Assembly: GCA_003427395.1 (NCBI GenBank)
Contig: BFEA01000958.1
Span: 245,465-270,277 of the forward strand
Length of the DNA stretch: 24,813 bases
Direction: 5' to 3'
DNA from: Chara braunii
Taxonomy: Eukaryota; Streptophyta; Charophyceae; Charales; Characeae
In this document: positions 7,950-17,890 of the stretch, piece after piece
Layout of the letters: each line of letters begins with the position of its first letter
Position numbering within the stretch: position 1 is the stretch's first letter
Notes under the pieces: model-generated
What the model saw: the letters and a program-made list of their open reading frames with translations, nothing else
Database searches by the model: none
Told to the model about the DNA's origin: nothing
Position numbers and translations under genes: made by a program

Positions 7950-8560
7950 GATCGGAGACAATATACCTGGCGGAACAGCATTGATTGCCCTCTCACGAGG
8001 GGATTGACTGCCCGCCCAATTATCAGCCAGGTCACAGCATGTTTGAAGATATAGCCATGGGGAGGGTAACAAACTGTCCTCCACTCTACCCTAATCCTTC
8101 ACAGTCATAACCGTGCATAGCAAACCCTAGACCCCCTCCGTGCATAAGGCCGCTGCCCAGCTCCATGATTCTCATTTTCCTCCAGCGGAGGTCGTCTGCC
8201 TACCCTCACATATCCTAAGCTATTCACCCGGCAAAGATTATTCACACGAAATTATTTTTGTCAAATTTACGGCAGAGGTTAGTAACATCTGCGACATATA
8301 CCATTCTGTTTATTATTATTATTATTATTATTATTATCACACATCTGCCATGCATACTCTTCCCCCTGCCATTTCGCCAACCGGAGTTCTGCCCATCCCT
8401 TATCGATTATCCTATCGCCTCCCCCTATCCACCATCCAAACGACAGACCTTCCTCTCGCTCCTCTCCATCGTGCCCCCTACCCAGTGCCAACCACAAAAT
8501 ATGACAGTCGGGACAGGCAACAGGGAGGGAGCAGGGGGAAAACCTAGGTCAAAGAGGGAC
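7950..8560. other. Non-coding interval
   Basis: No gene is supported. The only structure seen is the ATT microsatellite at 8309-8338. The + strand frame across it is opened by the trinucleotide repeat and does not look like protein. Confidence 0.5.
8309..8338 (+). repeat. (ATT)n microsatellite
   Basis: About ten uninterrupted ATT trinucleotides. It is a simple repeat with no sign of coding use. Confidence 0.9.
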
Positions 8561-8592
8561 GCCGGCAGATGATTTGTGCAGGAGTGAAACAA

Positions 8593-9593
8593 TCAAAACA
8601 CATGCCAAACCCATCGAACCCACCCCTCCCCGCGGTCAACTGCTTGAGCCACCCCCATGATTATACCATGCCGCAGCTCATGAGTATCAACTTCTGGGGG
8701 GGGATGGTATGCCCCTGCAAAATCAAAAAGAAACTGGTCGTCGACGTCAAAGTACGGTGAATCATCACACATGGTGTCATTGCCCGCATCAAACTGCTGG
8801 GTAGATGACGAATCAATTGTAAAAAAAACTTTCAGAACAAGCGGGGGAACCGCATCACCTACCTCCGCCAAAGTGCCGTTATCAAACCATGATGACGATG
8901 CCTTTTGATCTTCAGCGGGCTGTTGATAAGACTGTGAAACGGATATCAACAGAACCTCCGGAGCAAGCGCCCAAATCACCTATCCCACATCCGTCAAATC
9001 TGCATTAACCATGTGATCGTCACCCAATTCATCACACGCCTGAGCAGATGGCCATTGTTTCGGAATACATATTAGTGGAATAATTCGTGACGTCACTATT
9101 ATAGGTATTGGAATTGTCAGTATTGCTCTTGTTGCCGCCGTTGATGTTGTTGATGTTGTTGATGTTGTTGATGTTGTTAATGTTGTTGGTGTTGTCGATG
9201 CTGTCCATGTCACGCTGTCCTGGCCTTCAGATGAGAGCAACTCACCTCGTGTACTGCCCACGTCTCTCCTGGCTAGAAGCCCGACAAACATGTCTTTCAC
9301 CTGCGTCAGCATCCCAGCACATAGGCAGTCATCGCCTGTGCTCTGTCATTCGCATCCAACTGTCGAAGAGAGATCTGCTCATACAGTTCCTCCTCCCACC
9401 CATCGTAGATCCCCTCTCCCTCCAACAAGATGTCATCTGGTAGGTTGCCATACTCTTGACTCAACAACGTGTGCATCTCCTCCAGCTGATGTTTATACAA
9501 GGTCACAATGAACAGTACAGAATCTGCCTGCATGGATTGCAGGGTAGGAGGGGTTTTCCACAACCCCCCATCAGACATGGTCTCCGTGTCCAT
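8593..9593 (-). CDS. Candidate hypothetical gene, possibly spliced or broken
   Basis: A 95-residue frame (9593 to 9306) starts at an ATG in a good context (GAGATGG) and reads as an acidic, protein-like sequence (HQLEEMHTLLSQEYGNLPDD, GIYDGWEEELYEQ). A second frame (9312 to 8593) continues with one TAG at 8980-8982. It carries two related ~44-residue repeats that share a (A/G)xL(T/A)(D/E)VG start and an SxSxQQ or SSSTQQF middle, then an acidic tail (DDSPYFDVDDQFLFDFAG). Good splice signals exist: a donor GAG|GTGAGTT near 9245, acceptors CTGCTCAG|G near 9046 and TTTTGCAG|G near 8717. The gene could therefore have short introns, one removing the 9-bp GTT/GAT microsatellite. No family is recognised. 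A pseudogene is equally possible. Confidence 0.3.
9131..9204 (+). repeat. GTT/GAT 9-bp minisatellite
   Basis: Imperfect repeats of GTTGTTGAT. On the minus strand they read as Thr/Ser-rich or Asn-rich low complexity depending on frame. They lie inside the candidate gene, possibly in an intron. Confidence 0.8.
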
Positions 9594-9847
9594 CTCTATC
9601 GTCGTTGTTGATTCTCGAAGTTCTCACTTAGTCTCTTTTGAGCTTTTGAGGGTACCCCTCTTTTTTTGCTATCACCTTGATATAAGAATCAAAGGCCGAC
9701 AAAGCCCTCTCACGGTTAAGATGATTTTCTTTTTCTTTCGGACATCTTCGACAATCGATGCATCTACGTAGGAATTATGCGCGCCTTAGCGAGAGCGCTG
9801 GGAGTTTTGTTCGGCAGTTGGAACTCCGAAAATTACGGGCGCACTTT

Positions 9848-9936
9848 CGACATTTGCCTTTGAAAGCTTTGTGAATTACGTGCGCACTTCTTGCAAGTGG
9901 GTGTTCCGACATTTGCCTTTGAAAGCTTTGTGAATT
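9848..9936 (+). repeat. Direct repeat of 30 bp, 59 bp apart
   Basis: A 30-bp block beginning CGACATTTGCCTTTGAAAGC occurs without mismatch at 9848-9877 and 9907-9936. The sequence before each copy (ATTACGKGCGCACTT) is also related. Identity this high in otherwise diverged DNA suggests a recent duplication. Confidence 0.75.
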
Positions 9937-10026
9937 TTCAGCAGGAAATTGAATAGACGTAGGATTTTAATGCGCTCGATTCTGCACGCTGACATTGATT
10001 TTGGATTTTTCAATCTTGAATAAGTT

Positions 10027-10320
10027 TTAGAATCGGGATGGATAAAATGTAACTGTTTCAGTGCCTTTTTCTTTTCTGCACCGACGCCACGCATACAATA
10101 TTTCCCGCTTGCCACGTTGACCCATGCCATCTTCACTCTTCTCCTCTCTGCGTCTTTTCTCCTTCACCCGTAACTGTTTTCTATCCCCACTCCCTATTCG
10201 TGCTTCTCCCTCCTCCCCCCCCTCGTCCGAATCTTGGTCCCCGACCACACTACTCACCTCGCTCTCCTTCTTTCCGCTAACGTCCCCGTTCAAGAACTCC
10301 CTAGTGATTTCCTCCCCAAA
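10027..10320 (-). CDS. Hypothetical charged protein fragment
   Basis: An open minus-strand frame of about 98 codons without an upstream ATG. It reads FGEEITREFLNGDVSG, then an acidic stretch (DQDSDEGGEEGEA), a basic stretch (RVKEKRRREEK) and an aromatic/basic end (ILYAWRRCRK). The amino-acid composition is protein-like, and the fragment is co-oriented with the candidate gene at 8593-9593. It could be an upstream exon or an unrelated relic. No domain is recognised. Confidence 0.25.
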   Translation of the reverse strand, partial: FGEEITREFLNGDVSGKKESEVSSVVGDQDSDEGGEEGEARIGSGDRKQLRVKEKRRREEKSEDGMGQRGKREILYAWRRCRKEKGTETVTFYPSRF

Positions 10321-10426
10321 GTGTTTGAAGCCTCAGAAGACAACAAAACTGAATTCGTGAAAACCTAACAAAGTTAAAAAACCACAAAACCTACCATTTT
10401 TTATAGAATGAAAAATAAAATTCACG

Positions 10427-10775
10427 GCAAACGTGTTCGCGCCCCTTCATGTTCGCACGTTCGCGCGAACAGCTCGCGAACATGTTCGGGCGAACATAAT
10501 TTTTTTTCGTAAAAAAATAATAATAATATTTTTTTTTTTTCGGTTTTTGATTTTTAACTCATGATTGGCTATGAATTTGAACATGACTTCGAGGCAAAAG
10601 TTGCTTGTATTGTTATTTTACATTATATATATTTTTATCAGGTTTTTTCTGAGAACGTTTTTTTCTTTTTTTTTAATTAAATTTCATGTTCGCGTTCGGA
10701 GGGTTTTGCGTGCTTGTTCGCGTTCGGGCGAACATGTTTGTGTTCGCCTCCGAACGCGAACACGGTGCTACGCAG
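10427..10775. mobile_element. MITE-like element with GTTCGCG subterminal motifs
   Basis: Two GC-rich ends around an AT-rich core. Each end carries several copies, in both orientations, of GTTCGCG/CGCGAAC and GTTCGGGCGAAC. The outer parts form an inverted pair, CGTGTTCGCG at 10428 and CGCGAACACG at 10755. Repeated motifs near the ends of a short AT-rich element are typical of transposase binding sites in hAT-type non-autonomous elements. The exact ends and a target-site duplication could not be fixed. Confidence 0.5.
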
Positions 10776-12160
10776 AGCTAAACTGTTATTTTTGACACAT
10801 AAAAGAGCGTTTTTAACTGCTTTCCGAGAAAGGAGACAAAAAAAGAGGCTTAAAGTCTAGCGATTCTCAAAATGTGCAAGAAAATCATTTCCCGCGAAGA
10901 GCATGTTATGAGACTATAAGTCGTTCTCGGTAGATGGAAAAAAAACATAGCTCAAACAAGATTTTTAAGGAACGCAAGGGGAACTCGAAAGATGTTAAGA
11001 AACACAATTTCGGTGAATACTCATTTGTAGAACTATAAGTCGTTTTCAACAGTTTGGTAAAAACCGAGTTCTGCAAAAACTAGCTTATAGAACCATAAAT
11101 TAGTATACATGTAGGCTACCAACCGGGCCGCCTGGATCCCAGGTGGCCAACCCGTGCAAGGACCAAGGAAGGTCCCATCATTAAAAAAAAAAAAAAAAAA
11201 AAAACTTTGTTGTGCAAAAAAATAAACTGAACAACTTTTGCCTTTGGGTCACATCGAAATTCTTCATCAATTTTAGAATAAAAAATAAAATTTAAAAATA
11301 ATTCTTTTATTTTTAATTTTTAAAATTTTTTTGCCCGGTCAGGCAAGTGACTCTGGGCCACTCAGGTAGCCTAGGTATAGATCCATTTTTAAGTTAATTG
11401 TAAAACCCTTGTCAAAAAATATACGTTATGTAAAAGAAGAATTCAAGCAAATTTTGTTTGGGAGACATCCTCAAATTCTTACCCTACCACGATTGAAAAT
11501 TAAAACATAAAAAAAATATTAAAAAAAAAAACACTAAAAAATAATATATTCTTCTATGGAGGAGATAACATATCAAAGCGAAACGTTTTCATGAAGCAGA
11601 GAACATGCGTGAGAACATGCGTGCATGTTTGGGAAACCCGCGAATAGGTTCGTCATGCTACATACCTTATCGAACTATAAATATGATTTTTTTAGATAAA
11701 TAAAAAAATGAGATATTGCGGTTCCTGAATAAACGGTGCTTGAAGTTTGCAAGGTAGTGATTTTTTGTAAAAAAACTAACTTCTCTCCTCACCACTTCTA
11801 GTGGTTCTGAAAAAATATTTTTCTATTCCTTTTTTGTGGTTAATTTGCTTCACATATAATTTTGTTCATGTAGGAGGCCTGAAAAATGTACTATTTAAAT
11901 CTTTTAAAAAAAAAGTGCAAACCTAACAATGTTTTTATATAGGTTTTCACGAATCTTGTGTTTAACGTGTAAGGAGGATACTACCATCTCACTGTGATCT
12001 AATTGGCTGCGAGGGAACTTGCAACGATTGATATGACTTCCATGGACAACTAACGTGTATTTCTTAACAACGATTCCGTAAAAATTGACATTTTATATTT
12101 TTTGAACGAAATTGAATTTGACATTTTCATTACAATTTGGGTGCAAAAAGCATTGGAAAT
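10776..12160. other. AT-rich non-coding interval
   Basis: No coding frame is supported. Short direct repeats (ACTATAAGTCGTT at about 10911 and 11030) and many A/T runs are present. A near-perfect palindrome and a poly(A) tract are listed separately. Confidence 0.6.
11126..11204 (+). repeat. Palindrome followed by poly(A), retroposon-like
   Basis: GGCCGCCTGG and CCAGGTGGCC pair around a 3-nt loop (11126-11148, one G-T pair). About 30 bp later a 22-nt A run begins near 11183. A structured GC-rich head with a poly(A) tail resembles a short retroposon, but no Pol III boxes or target-site duplication were found. Confidence 0.35.
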
Positions 12161-12164
12161 TCGA

Positions 12165-12300
12165 GGTTTGGGGTACGGGACAAGAGGTATGGGGTTTGGG
12201 ATAAGGGATAAGGGGCAAGGGGTAAGAGATAAGGGGTAAGGGATAAGGGGTAAGGGATCAGGAGTAAGGGATAAGGGGTAAATAGTAAGGGGTGAGTGGT
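12165..12300 (+). repeat. G-rich heptamer array (GGGGTAA / GGGATAA)
   Basis: Degenerate 7-bp repeats dominated by GGGGTAA and GGGATAA, often alternating to give a 14-bp period. The G strand is +. The unit resembles, but is not, the plant telomere repeat. The repeated G runs could form G-quadruplexes. Minus-strand open frames across it are products of the repeat and are not genes. Confidence 0.8.
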
Positions 12301-12412
12301 ATAGCGTATTTAGCAATGTTTGCTACCTTTCATAGATTCTTTATGTTACAAACCATTTCATGTCAGCTACATATGCCAGCATGTAATCATAGTATCGGAT
12401 AACACATACACA
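12301..12412. other. Spacer downstream of the Ulp1-like relic
   Basis: A short AT-rich interval between the heptamer array and the end of the protease relic. Nothing further is seen. Confidence 0.5.
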
Positions 12413-13265
12413 CTACTCACGAGTCACTATGTCCAAAGTCAATCGACGACGTATCGCGGGTATGTCATCAACGACGAATGAGAAAGGTAGAAGATCCCCC
12501 TAGCCAAAAGTGATATATACATGAGCATAAAGACTCCTCATTCATTCGTGTTGCATTGTTTCGGAATGCCCTCTACGTTCCATATGTGATTGAAGGGTTT
12601 CATGTTCACCTCTTTGCCTTGCGATTTCGATCTTTTGAATAGAGACTTCGCAAATCTGTCGGTCACTTTTCTCGCCAATTCCATACCGGGGTCGAGGAAG
12701 TCATAAAATTCAAATTTTCTTCAGCTGCAATCAGCCACGACGAGGGTCCTGTGGTCCTTGTGCGCGATATGGGGAAAGGGACAATAATCCAGTCCATGTC
12801 ACTTATAATTACGTCTTCGCACTAAAGCTACACCTATCACTCTCGATATCTCATTTCCTTGTCGAAAAGTTTAGCGAACAAAAGTGAGCTCAGCACCGAT
12901 ATTATAGGAATGCGACTCTTTTCTGTTCTAATGACGATCTCGTTCTCTGTGTCGCATTCTATGTATGCTATTCTACACCAGTTGTCCAATGCGATGAGGT
13001 TGAGGTATAAATTAATGCGTTCTCATTTAACCACTTGCGTTCGACGACGAGCAAAAGGAAATCGTTTCAAGTCAGTTGCAACACTTCGTTCTTGTTAATA
13101 TCGTGTGTGCTGGCTATGGGATACCTATTTCCGATGATATGGGACAGTGCTTTCATCTCCCTCTCTTATAAAGACAAAGTTGCGAGACGCATTGTCCACC
13201 TTCTTTTGCACATTATTATATCCGTTGTTGTCATTTGCACTGCACACCACAAGCATGAGAAAAAC
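12413..13265 (-). pseudogene. Relic of a Ulp1/C48-type SUMO-protease gene
   Basis: Translating the minus strand across frame changes shows the hallmarks of the Ulp1 cysteine-protease fold in the right order. These are an entry motif KWLNENALI with LYLNLI in the next frame (about 13040-12995), DHRTLVVAD with the expected catalytic His codon at 12751-12753, FYDFLDPG with the Asp codon at 12700-12702, and IPKQ with the oxyanion Gln at 12556-12558. NTNE followed by GVFML stands where the family has D/E-C-G-V-F. The codon at the catalytic Cys position is TGA (12538-12540). There are about ten stops and at least three frame changes, so it is dead. The last frame ends at TAG 12413-12415. In plants and algae, Ulp1 genes are often captured by DNA transposons. 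It lies downstream of, and co-oriented with, the larger relic at 13705-19389. Confidence 0.72.
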
Positions 13266-13470
13266 GACATTGATGTCAGTGGGAAGGGAGAGGATGGTGA
13301 GATCCTTTGTACATGGGCAAGTACCTCATGGGAGTCAATGTATTAAGAACATGTTTTCAATGTTTTTCTAATCTTATACTTGCATGAACGACATTCATGT
13401 CTGCAATCTGTCAATCATGAGTCTGACCCCCTTTGGCACCCCACGCAATCTATATATATATATCTATATT

Positions 13471-13504
<34 letters not shown>

Positions 13505-13704
13505 CATGCATAATTCCAGACACTCACGTTGACAACACAATTTTCTTGAGAACAACGAAACGGACAGGTAATCTAAACGACTTAGGTCTAATGTAATGTT
13601 CAGAAAAAAAAAAAAAGGTAAGAATGATAACCAATTTCAAATTAAATGAAAGGAAATGAGTCATTAATACGATTGTATACAAAGAAGCAATGAAACATTG
13701 TAAT
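13266..13704. other. Interval between the two relic genes
   Basis: It contains a TA/GA microsatellite (13448-13503) and an A run (13603-13615). A hydrophobic minus-strand piece (INVVFLMLVVCSAND, about 13280-13235) may be the N-terminal end of the protease relic or a link to it. Confidence 0.45.
13448..13503 (+). repeat. (TA)n(GA)n microsatellite
   Basis: An imperfect TA dinucleotide run passing directly into a GA run. A simple repeat. Confidence 0.9.
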
Positions 13705-15057
13705 TCATTCGCCGGATGATTTCCCTCTACCCCATTCCACATCTCACCTATCATGCTTTCCACGTGCGGTATCGACCACGTTCTTTCCACCTTCGACCAC
13801 ATCATCGATGATCATGGTCAAGGTGTCAAGATTCCGATAATAATGCAGCCCCTCTGCATCCCCTCCCTTCCCACCATCCTATCGCCCCCTCCCTGTGGTG
13901 TTAGCGATGACTGTGCATCACCTTTGTCAATGCATGAAGACGATTTTAACGATATTCCCACGACATTCATCCTCACAGGCGACTTGGACTCCATCTCTGA
14001 TCTGCCTTCCAATGCAGCACCTATCAACAAAAGACTCATACATGGCACCCACATCCGACGGCTCGATGATTGATATATGCACACGTTCGGATGTTTCTGC
14101 CGTGCAACGAAGATGACAATCACAAATTTTTTTCGCTGCATACGTTGTCTCCACCTCCAGAATCAATGCAACCTTCACGTTGGAAGTTATCCCGTCATCT
14201 TCCCTCTGCTCAACCTTCGTGTCCTCTGTGGAAGGTGCGGTCAAAAGCACGACATCTGGAGAGGCGTTCACCTCCGTGGCCTCGGCTGTGTCATCGACCT
14301 TCCAGTCGATTGACCCGCATGAGGGGCTTGTGCACAGGTCGTAAAACTTGCCGCTGTACTCCAACTGTCCATTGTCTCGCAAGACATTGAACAAATGTTT
14401 CGCCTTTGCTTTGATGACGACATCGCTTTACCCCGGGTTCTCGACCTGCATGCGGTATAAAATTGCATACTCCGTCGTTCTTAGCCAAGGGCCCTTCGTC
14501 ATTCGGTCAAATGTCCTCCAACCGGTCATGTACTTCACCGACATTTTTCACTCCCCACCTTGGATGCGTGACTCTAAAATGCCCTTATGCCAAATGATAT
14601 CACGATCCCACTTGTCCTCACTAGTGCAGACGTGTTTGTCCACCAAAAAATGCATAGTGGTCAGGTCCGCACTAAAGTTGGGAGGAAACGGTTCCCCCGA
14701 CGCAAACTTCGAGGTTTGGTCAGGTATATCAATCTCATCTTCTTCATCGTTGAGACACATTCTAGTCTCTGCATCAATAGGAGTATACTCGACGAGGCCC
14801 ACCATCGAGGCTACATTGTTCGCAGGTGGCGGGTTGGAGCATCCTTGTGAACGAGTGGTTCCGTCATCGTGTGTCTACGTCATGCGACGACGTGTATCTT
14901 GTATGTGGTGGTCTATGGCAGCGCACTGTCCACGTCACCCGGTTGTATCGGTGTTGTTTCCGATATCGAGGTCGGAGTCCGAGGAGTCTTCCTCGATGTC
15001 GACATGGTTAAACCCTTCACCCGATTTAGCGAGCTCAGCATAGTCCTTGAACGTCAG

Positions 15058-15819
15058 TTAGTCTTTGTGAAGATCAAACTTCAAAATCTCGCATCGAGCA
15101 ACTAATGTCTCAAAGGCGTCAGTCAGAGTGTTATGATAATGTTTGAGGGTCTCTGTCGCCTTCGCTTTCTTATATATATAATCCATGTCAAGACGTTCTT
15201 GCCACGCATCGTGGAACAGGTATTCCCACACCTTCAGTCTCTCCAGTCCCAACTTGTTGTACATGTCCTTGTTGTTGCGATGTGTGGAACGGTGCTTCTC
15301 GAGCCGGTAGTAAAATCTGTCATCCTTGATAAGTATGTCGATGAACTTTGTCAAGTATGTAATGTCCTTGGCCGACTTGTCACAGACAATGACATTATTA
15401 CCTGCAAGCAAGAACTCCTACACAAGACCCGTGTGCGCCCTACCCAACAAAAACACACCTTCCGCCTCTTCGGCGAATGCACCCCACAACGAATGCAACC
15501 TGTTAGGATCCAGCTCTCATATTGAATACGCAACTCTTTCGTCGCCGTCAATGCCACCGTGTTTTCCGAGACACTTCCCGAACTTCTTCTCTACAACATG
15601 CACTTCGATGAGGTAATTGAGAAGTCGAGGTGCGACAGTGAGTTTTTTCAGATCCTCTCCTTCAGCGTGTAGGACAATAATCATCATGTCTCGACTCGTC
15701 GTAGCGATATTACCGTACCTTGTGACATCATTCGATGGCCTGTCCACGTGTTGTGCGATCCCAGGGATGAGTTCGACGTCCTCCCAGTGGAACAAGTGAC
15801 ACAAGACATCGCTTTGCAC
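15058..15819 (-). other. Possible methyltransferase-fold segment of the relic gene
   Basis: Two stretches free of stops (15819-15517 and 15411-15058) flank a short part with a TGA and a TAG (15418-15420). The central signature GVFLLGRAHTG, a hydrophobic strand and NNVIVCDKSAKDITYL fits a Gly-rich loop followed by an acidic strand end, as in SAM-dependent methyltransferases with the SAM motif C-terminal to the catalytic motif. A conserved-looking aromatic tail follows (KVWEYLFHDAWQERLDMDYI). The catalytic (D/N)PP(Y/F) motif was looked for upstream and not found, so an unrelated Rossmann-like fold is possible. Confidence 0.35.
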
Positions 15820-16136
15820 CTTCTACGGTGCAAAGAATAAGAGGACCTAATTCTAGCCGCAACACTTGGTCATCATTGTGTGCAGCGCATCAAAGTCCTG
15901 TGAGGTCTATGCACTACTAAAATTGAAGGACGAGATGTCCACGATGGCGGCCCTGCATGCCATTTTTTGTGTAGAGGCGACGATGTCGTCGGGCGCTGCC
16001 AATACTTCATTCGATCGCATGCATATAGGAAACAATGTCGTCTGTCTGCCGAGTTTATCCCAGACAAGATGATGTGCACTGGAGGCGATTCGTTTCACCT
16101 CCGCTCGAAGCAAATCGAGCTTATCGATGAGAGAAG

Positions 16137-16524
16137 CGGTCAATGGAAGGTCAAAATTTCAGCGAATTTTGGCGAAATTTTTACCAAAACTGCCATATTT
16201 TCCTGAATTTTTACTCTTTTCTTGTTTTTTTTTTTTGCTTAATACGCATGTGTTTTAGGGTATATTTGTATTCAATTTCGCTGCATTTGGACCAGTCACG
16301 AAAGGCAAAAACATCGGACTCGAAGAAAGATTTGACGAACTTCGAAAACTACTCTGAATAGGATTTTATAGTGCTCTTGATTTTTTTTTTTATTTTTTTT
16401 TTTCCTGTTTTTTTTTTTGTTGTTTGTATTATGACCCTGCATGGTTTGTTCGCAAAAGTTTCAACAACATTGCTTGTAGTGATGCGGCGAAAAAACTCGA
16501 ATTTTTTGCCTTCCATTAACCGCT
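16137..16524. mobile_element. MITE-like insertion inside the relic gene
   Basis: Imperfect terminal inverted repeats of about 40 bp: AGCGGTCAATGGAAGG reading in from the left and AGCGGTTAATGGAAGG from the right, each followed by an A/T-rich block and GGCGAAA or TCGCCGC. The core is AT-rich with several T runs. Protein-like minus-strand sequence stops at one end (VFIYTVIDHW) and resumes at the other (SLIDKLDLLRAEV), so the element interrupts the gene. No target-site duplication is visible, and it lacks an AG at the expected acceptor end, which argues against an intron. Confidence 0.55.
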
Positions 16525-17489
16525 ACCAGTGATCGATGACGGTGTATATGAACACCTTGAAGTGAAATGAAGCCTCCTTGTACATTGCTTCTGTAGGCTC
16601 CAAGTCCGTACCTTGCCTTGCCTCCTTCACTCCTTCAAGTCGTCGAGGGACAATCTTCACTTTGTTGCTATGCAGCTTGTCTCGTTCCTTCTCTCATTCA
16701 GTTGCGCATAACACTTTTGGTTCATACCTCTCTTCGAGGTCCTTGTACGACATGAAGAAGTCGTCGTTCCATCCTCGACGCGGAATACAACGTAGTTGAA
16801 CATGTGAACCATGTATCTCTCTTTGCGCATGATGTCGAGGAGACACTCAGTGTTCACTTTTGGAGGTGAGACTTTAACGTTCGTTGCCACCACCTTCCTC
16901 TTCATGAGAAGGAGCAGTCCGACTTCTCTCTCGTGGCATGTCATGTTCCCGAAGTTCTTGAAGTACAAAGGATACAGATCCTTCTAGGACACGGTGGAGT
17001 CTTTGGGACCATCTCTTGCGTATATGGAATGGTACAATGTCCTTTGTCCTTTGCTTTTATCGATGTACGGTCCTGGCTGGCGCCCCTCCATCCTCCCCGG
17101 CATCTCAGGCGGGATCTTGCCATCACCAATTCACAACTTACCTTCCTCGAACATTGCGAAAAACCTCTTCACCAGTGGCCACACAGCATCGGTGGATGTG
17201 ACGATGTTCATATACCCTCAGAGTTGATTACTTCAATCCTTACTATATTCATTCTCGAGTGTCTGCTTCACAAACACCTTATCGCACGCCTTCCTCATGG
17301 AGGCCTTCAAGAAGTTTTGTCACTTCTTCTAGTGCACAACGACGATGCCATCCTTATCGTTGACCTTAGCTTTAGGGACCTCGATCTAGTTGTTATCGAT
17401 CCACAATTGCTTTATATCATGCACAGCGTCTTGGAATGACAACATCATGACGCGATTTTCATGTGTGTTGTCGAAGGTGGAGACATTGC

Positions 17490-17890
17490 AGTACCCTCGT
17501 GTCTGGTCATCTTCGAAATATTAGACGACTCGTACTTTAGAATACGAGTGGAGGTCATAGACTTTGACGGCGGCGGAGCCCTTTGCCACCAATCGTTTCA
17601 TGGCCTTGGCGGTATGCTGACCACATACAACATACCAATATAACTATGCAGGGTCCCTTTCCAAGAATTTGGTCAGCGTGATTCGCCTTCCCTATTCGCC
17701 CACAATGTCATGCGGATCAATTGGTGCAAGGACGAGCTCGGAGCTATCCCACACCCACGGGTCAGTAGTAATAGAACTTTCGACGGCATTCTCGATGCCT
17801 TGTACAATATTGTCATACAAAGAGCGGTGGTTATAAAAAATCTGCCTACGGGGAATGTGTTTGATTCTCATGACATCGATGTAGCATACA
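17490..17890 (-). other. ParB/sulfiredoxin-like segment of the relic gene
   Basis: The minus-strand translation reads VMRIKHIPRRQIFYNHRSLY, DNIVQGIENA, WDSSELVLAPIDPHD, then YWYVVCGQHTAKAMKRLVAK and YFEDDQTRGY. The order of a proline/arginine motif, an Asn-Ile-x-x-Gly-Ile helix, a 'place-value' strand and a G-x-H-x(2-3)-A-x-K box resembles ParB box I and box II (where ParB has G-E-R-R-x-R-A). Four stop codons fall in or next to it. ParB-like domains fused or adjacent to DNA methylases are common in phages and mobile elements. Confidence 0.4.

Noticed and set aside
7703-8035. Minus-strand frame containing a poly-lysine run
   Set aside because: The lysines come from the poly(A)/poly(T) tract, and the flanks are repeat sequence.
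10124-10360. Plus-strand Ser/Pro/Leu-rich frame of 78 codons
   Set aside because: The minus strand reads as a more plausible charged protein over the same stretch; this is likely its shadow.
12050-12316. Minus-strand frame with PLSLIPYPLSLTP repeats
   Set aside because: It is the translation of the 7-bp G-rich array (three units per seven residues), not a protein.
16137-16524. Intron in the relic gene
   Set aside because: The ends form inverted repeats, and the acceptor side lacks an AG at the point where coding resumes.
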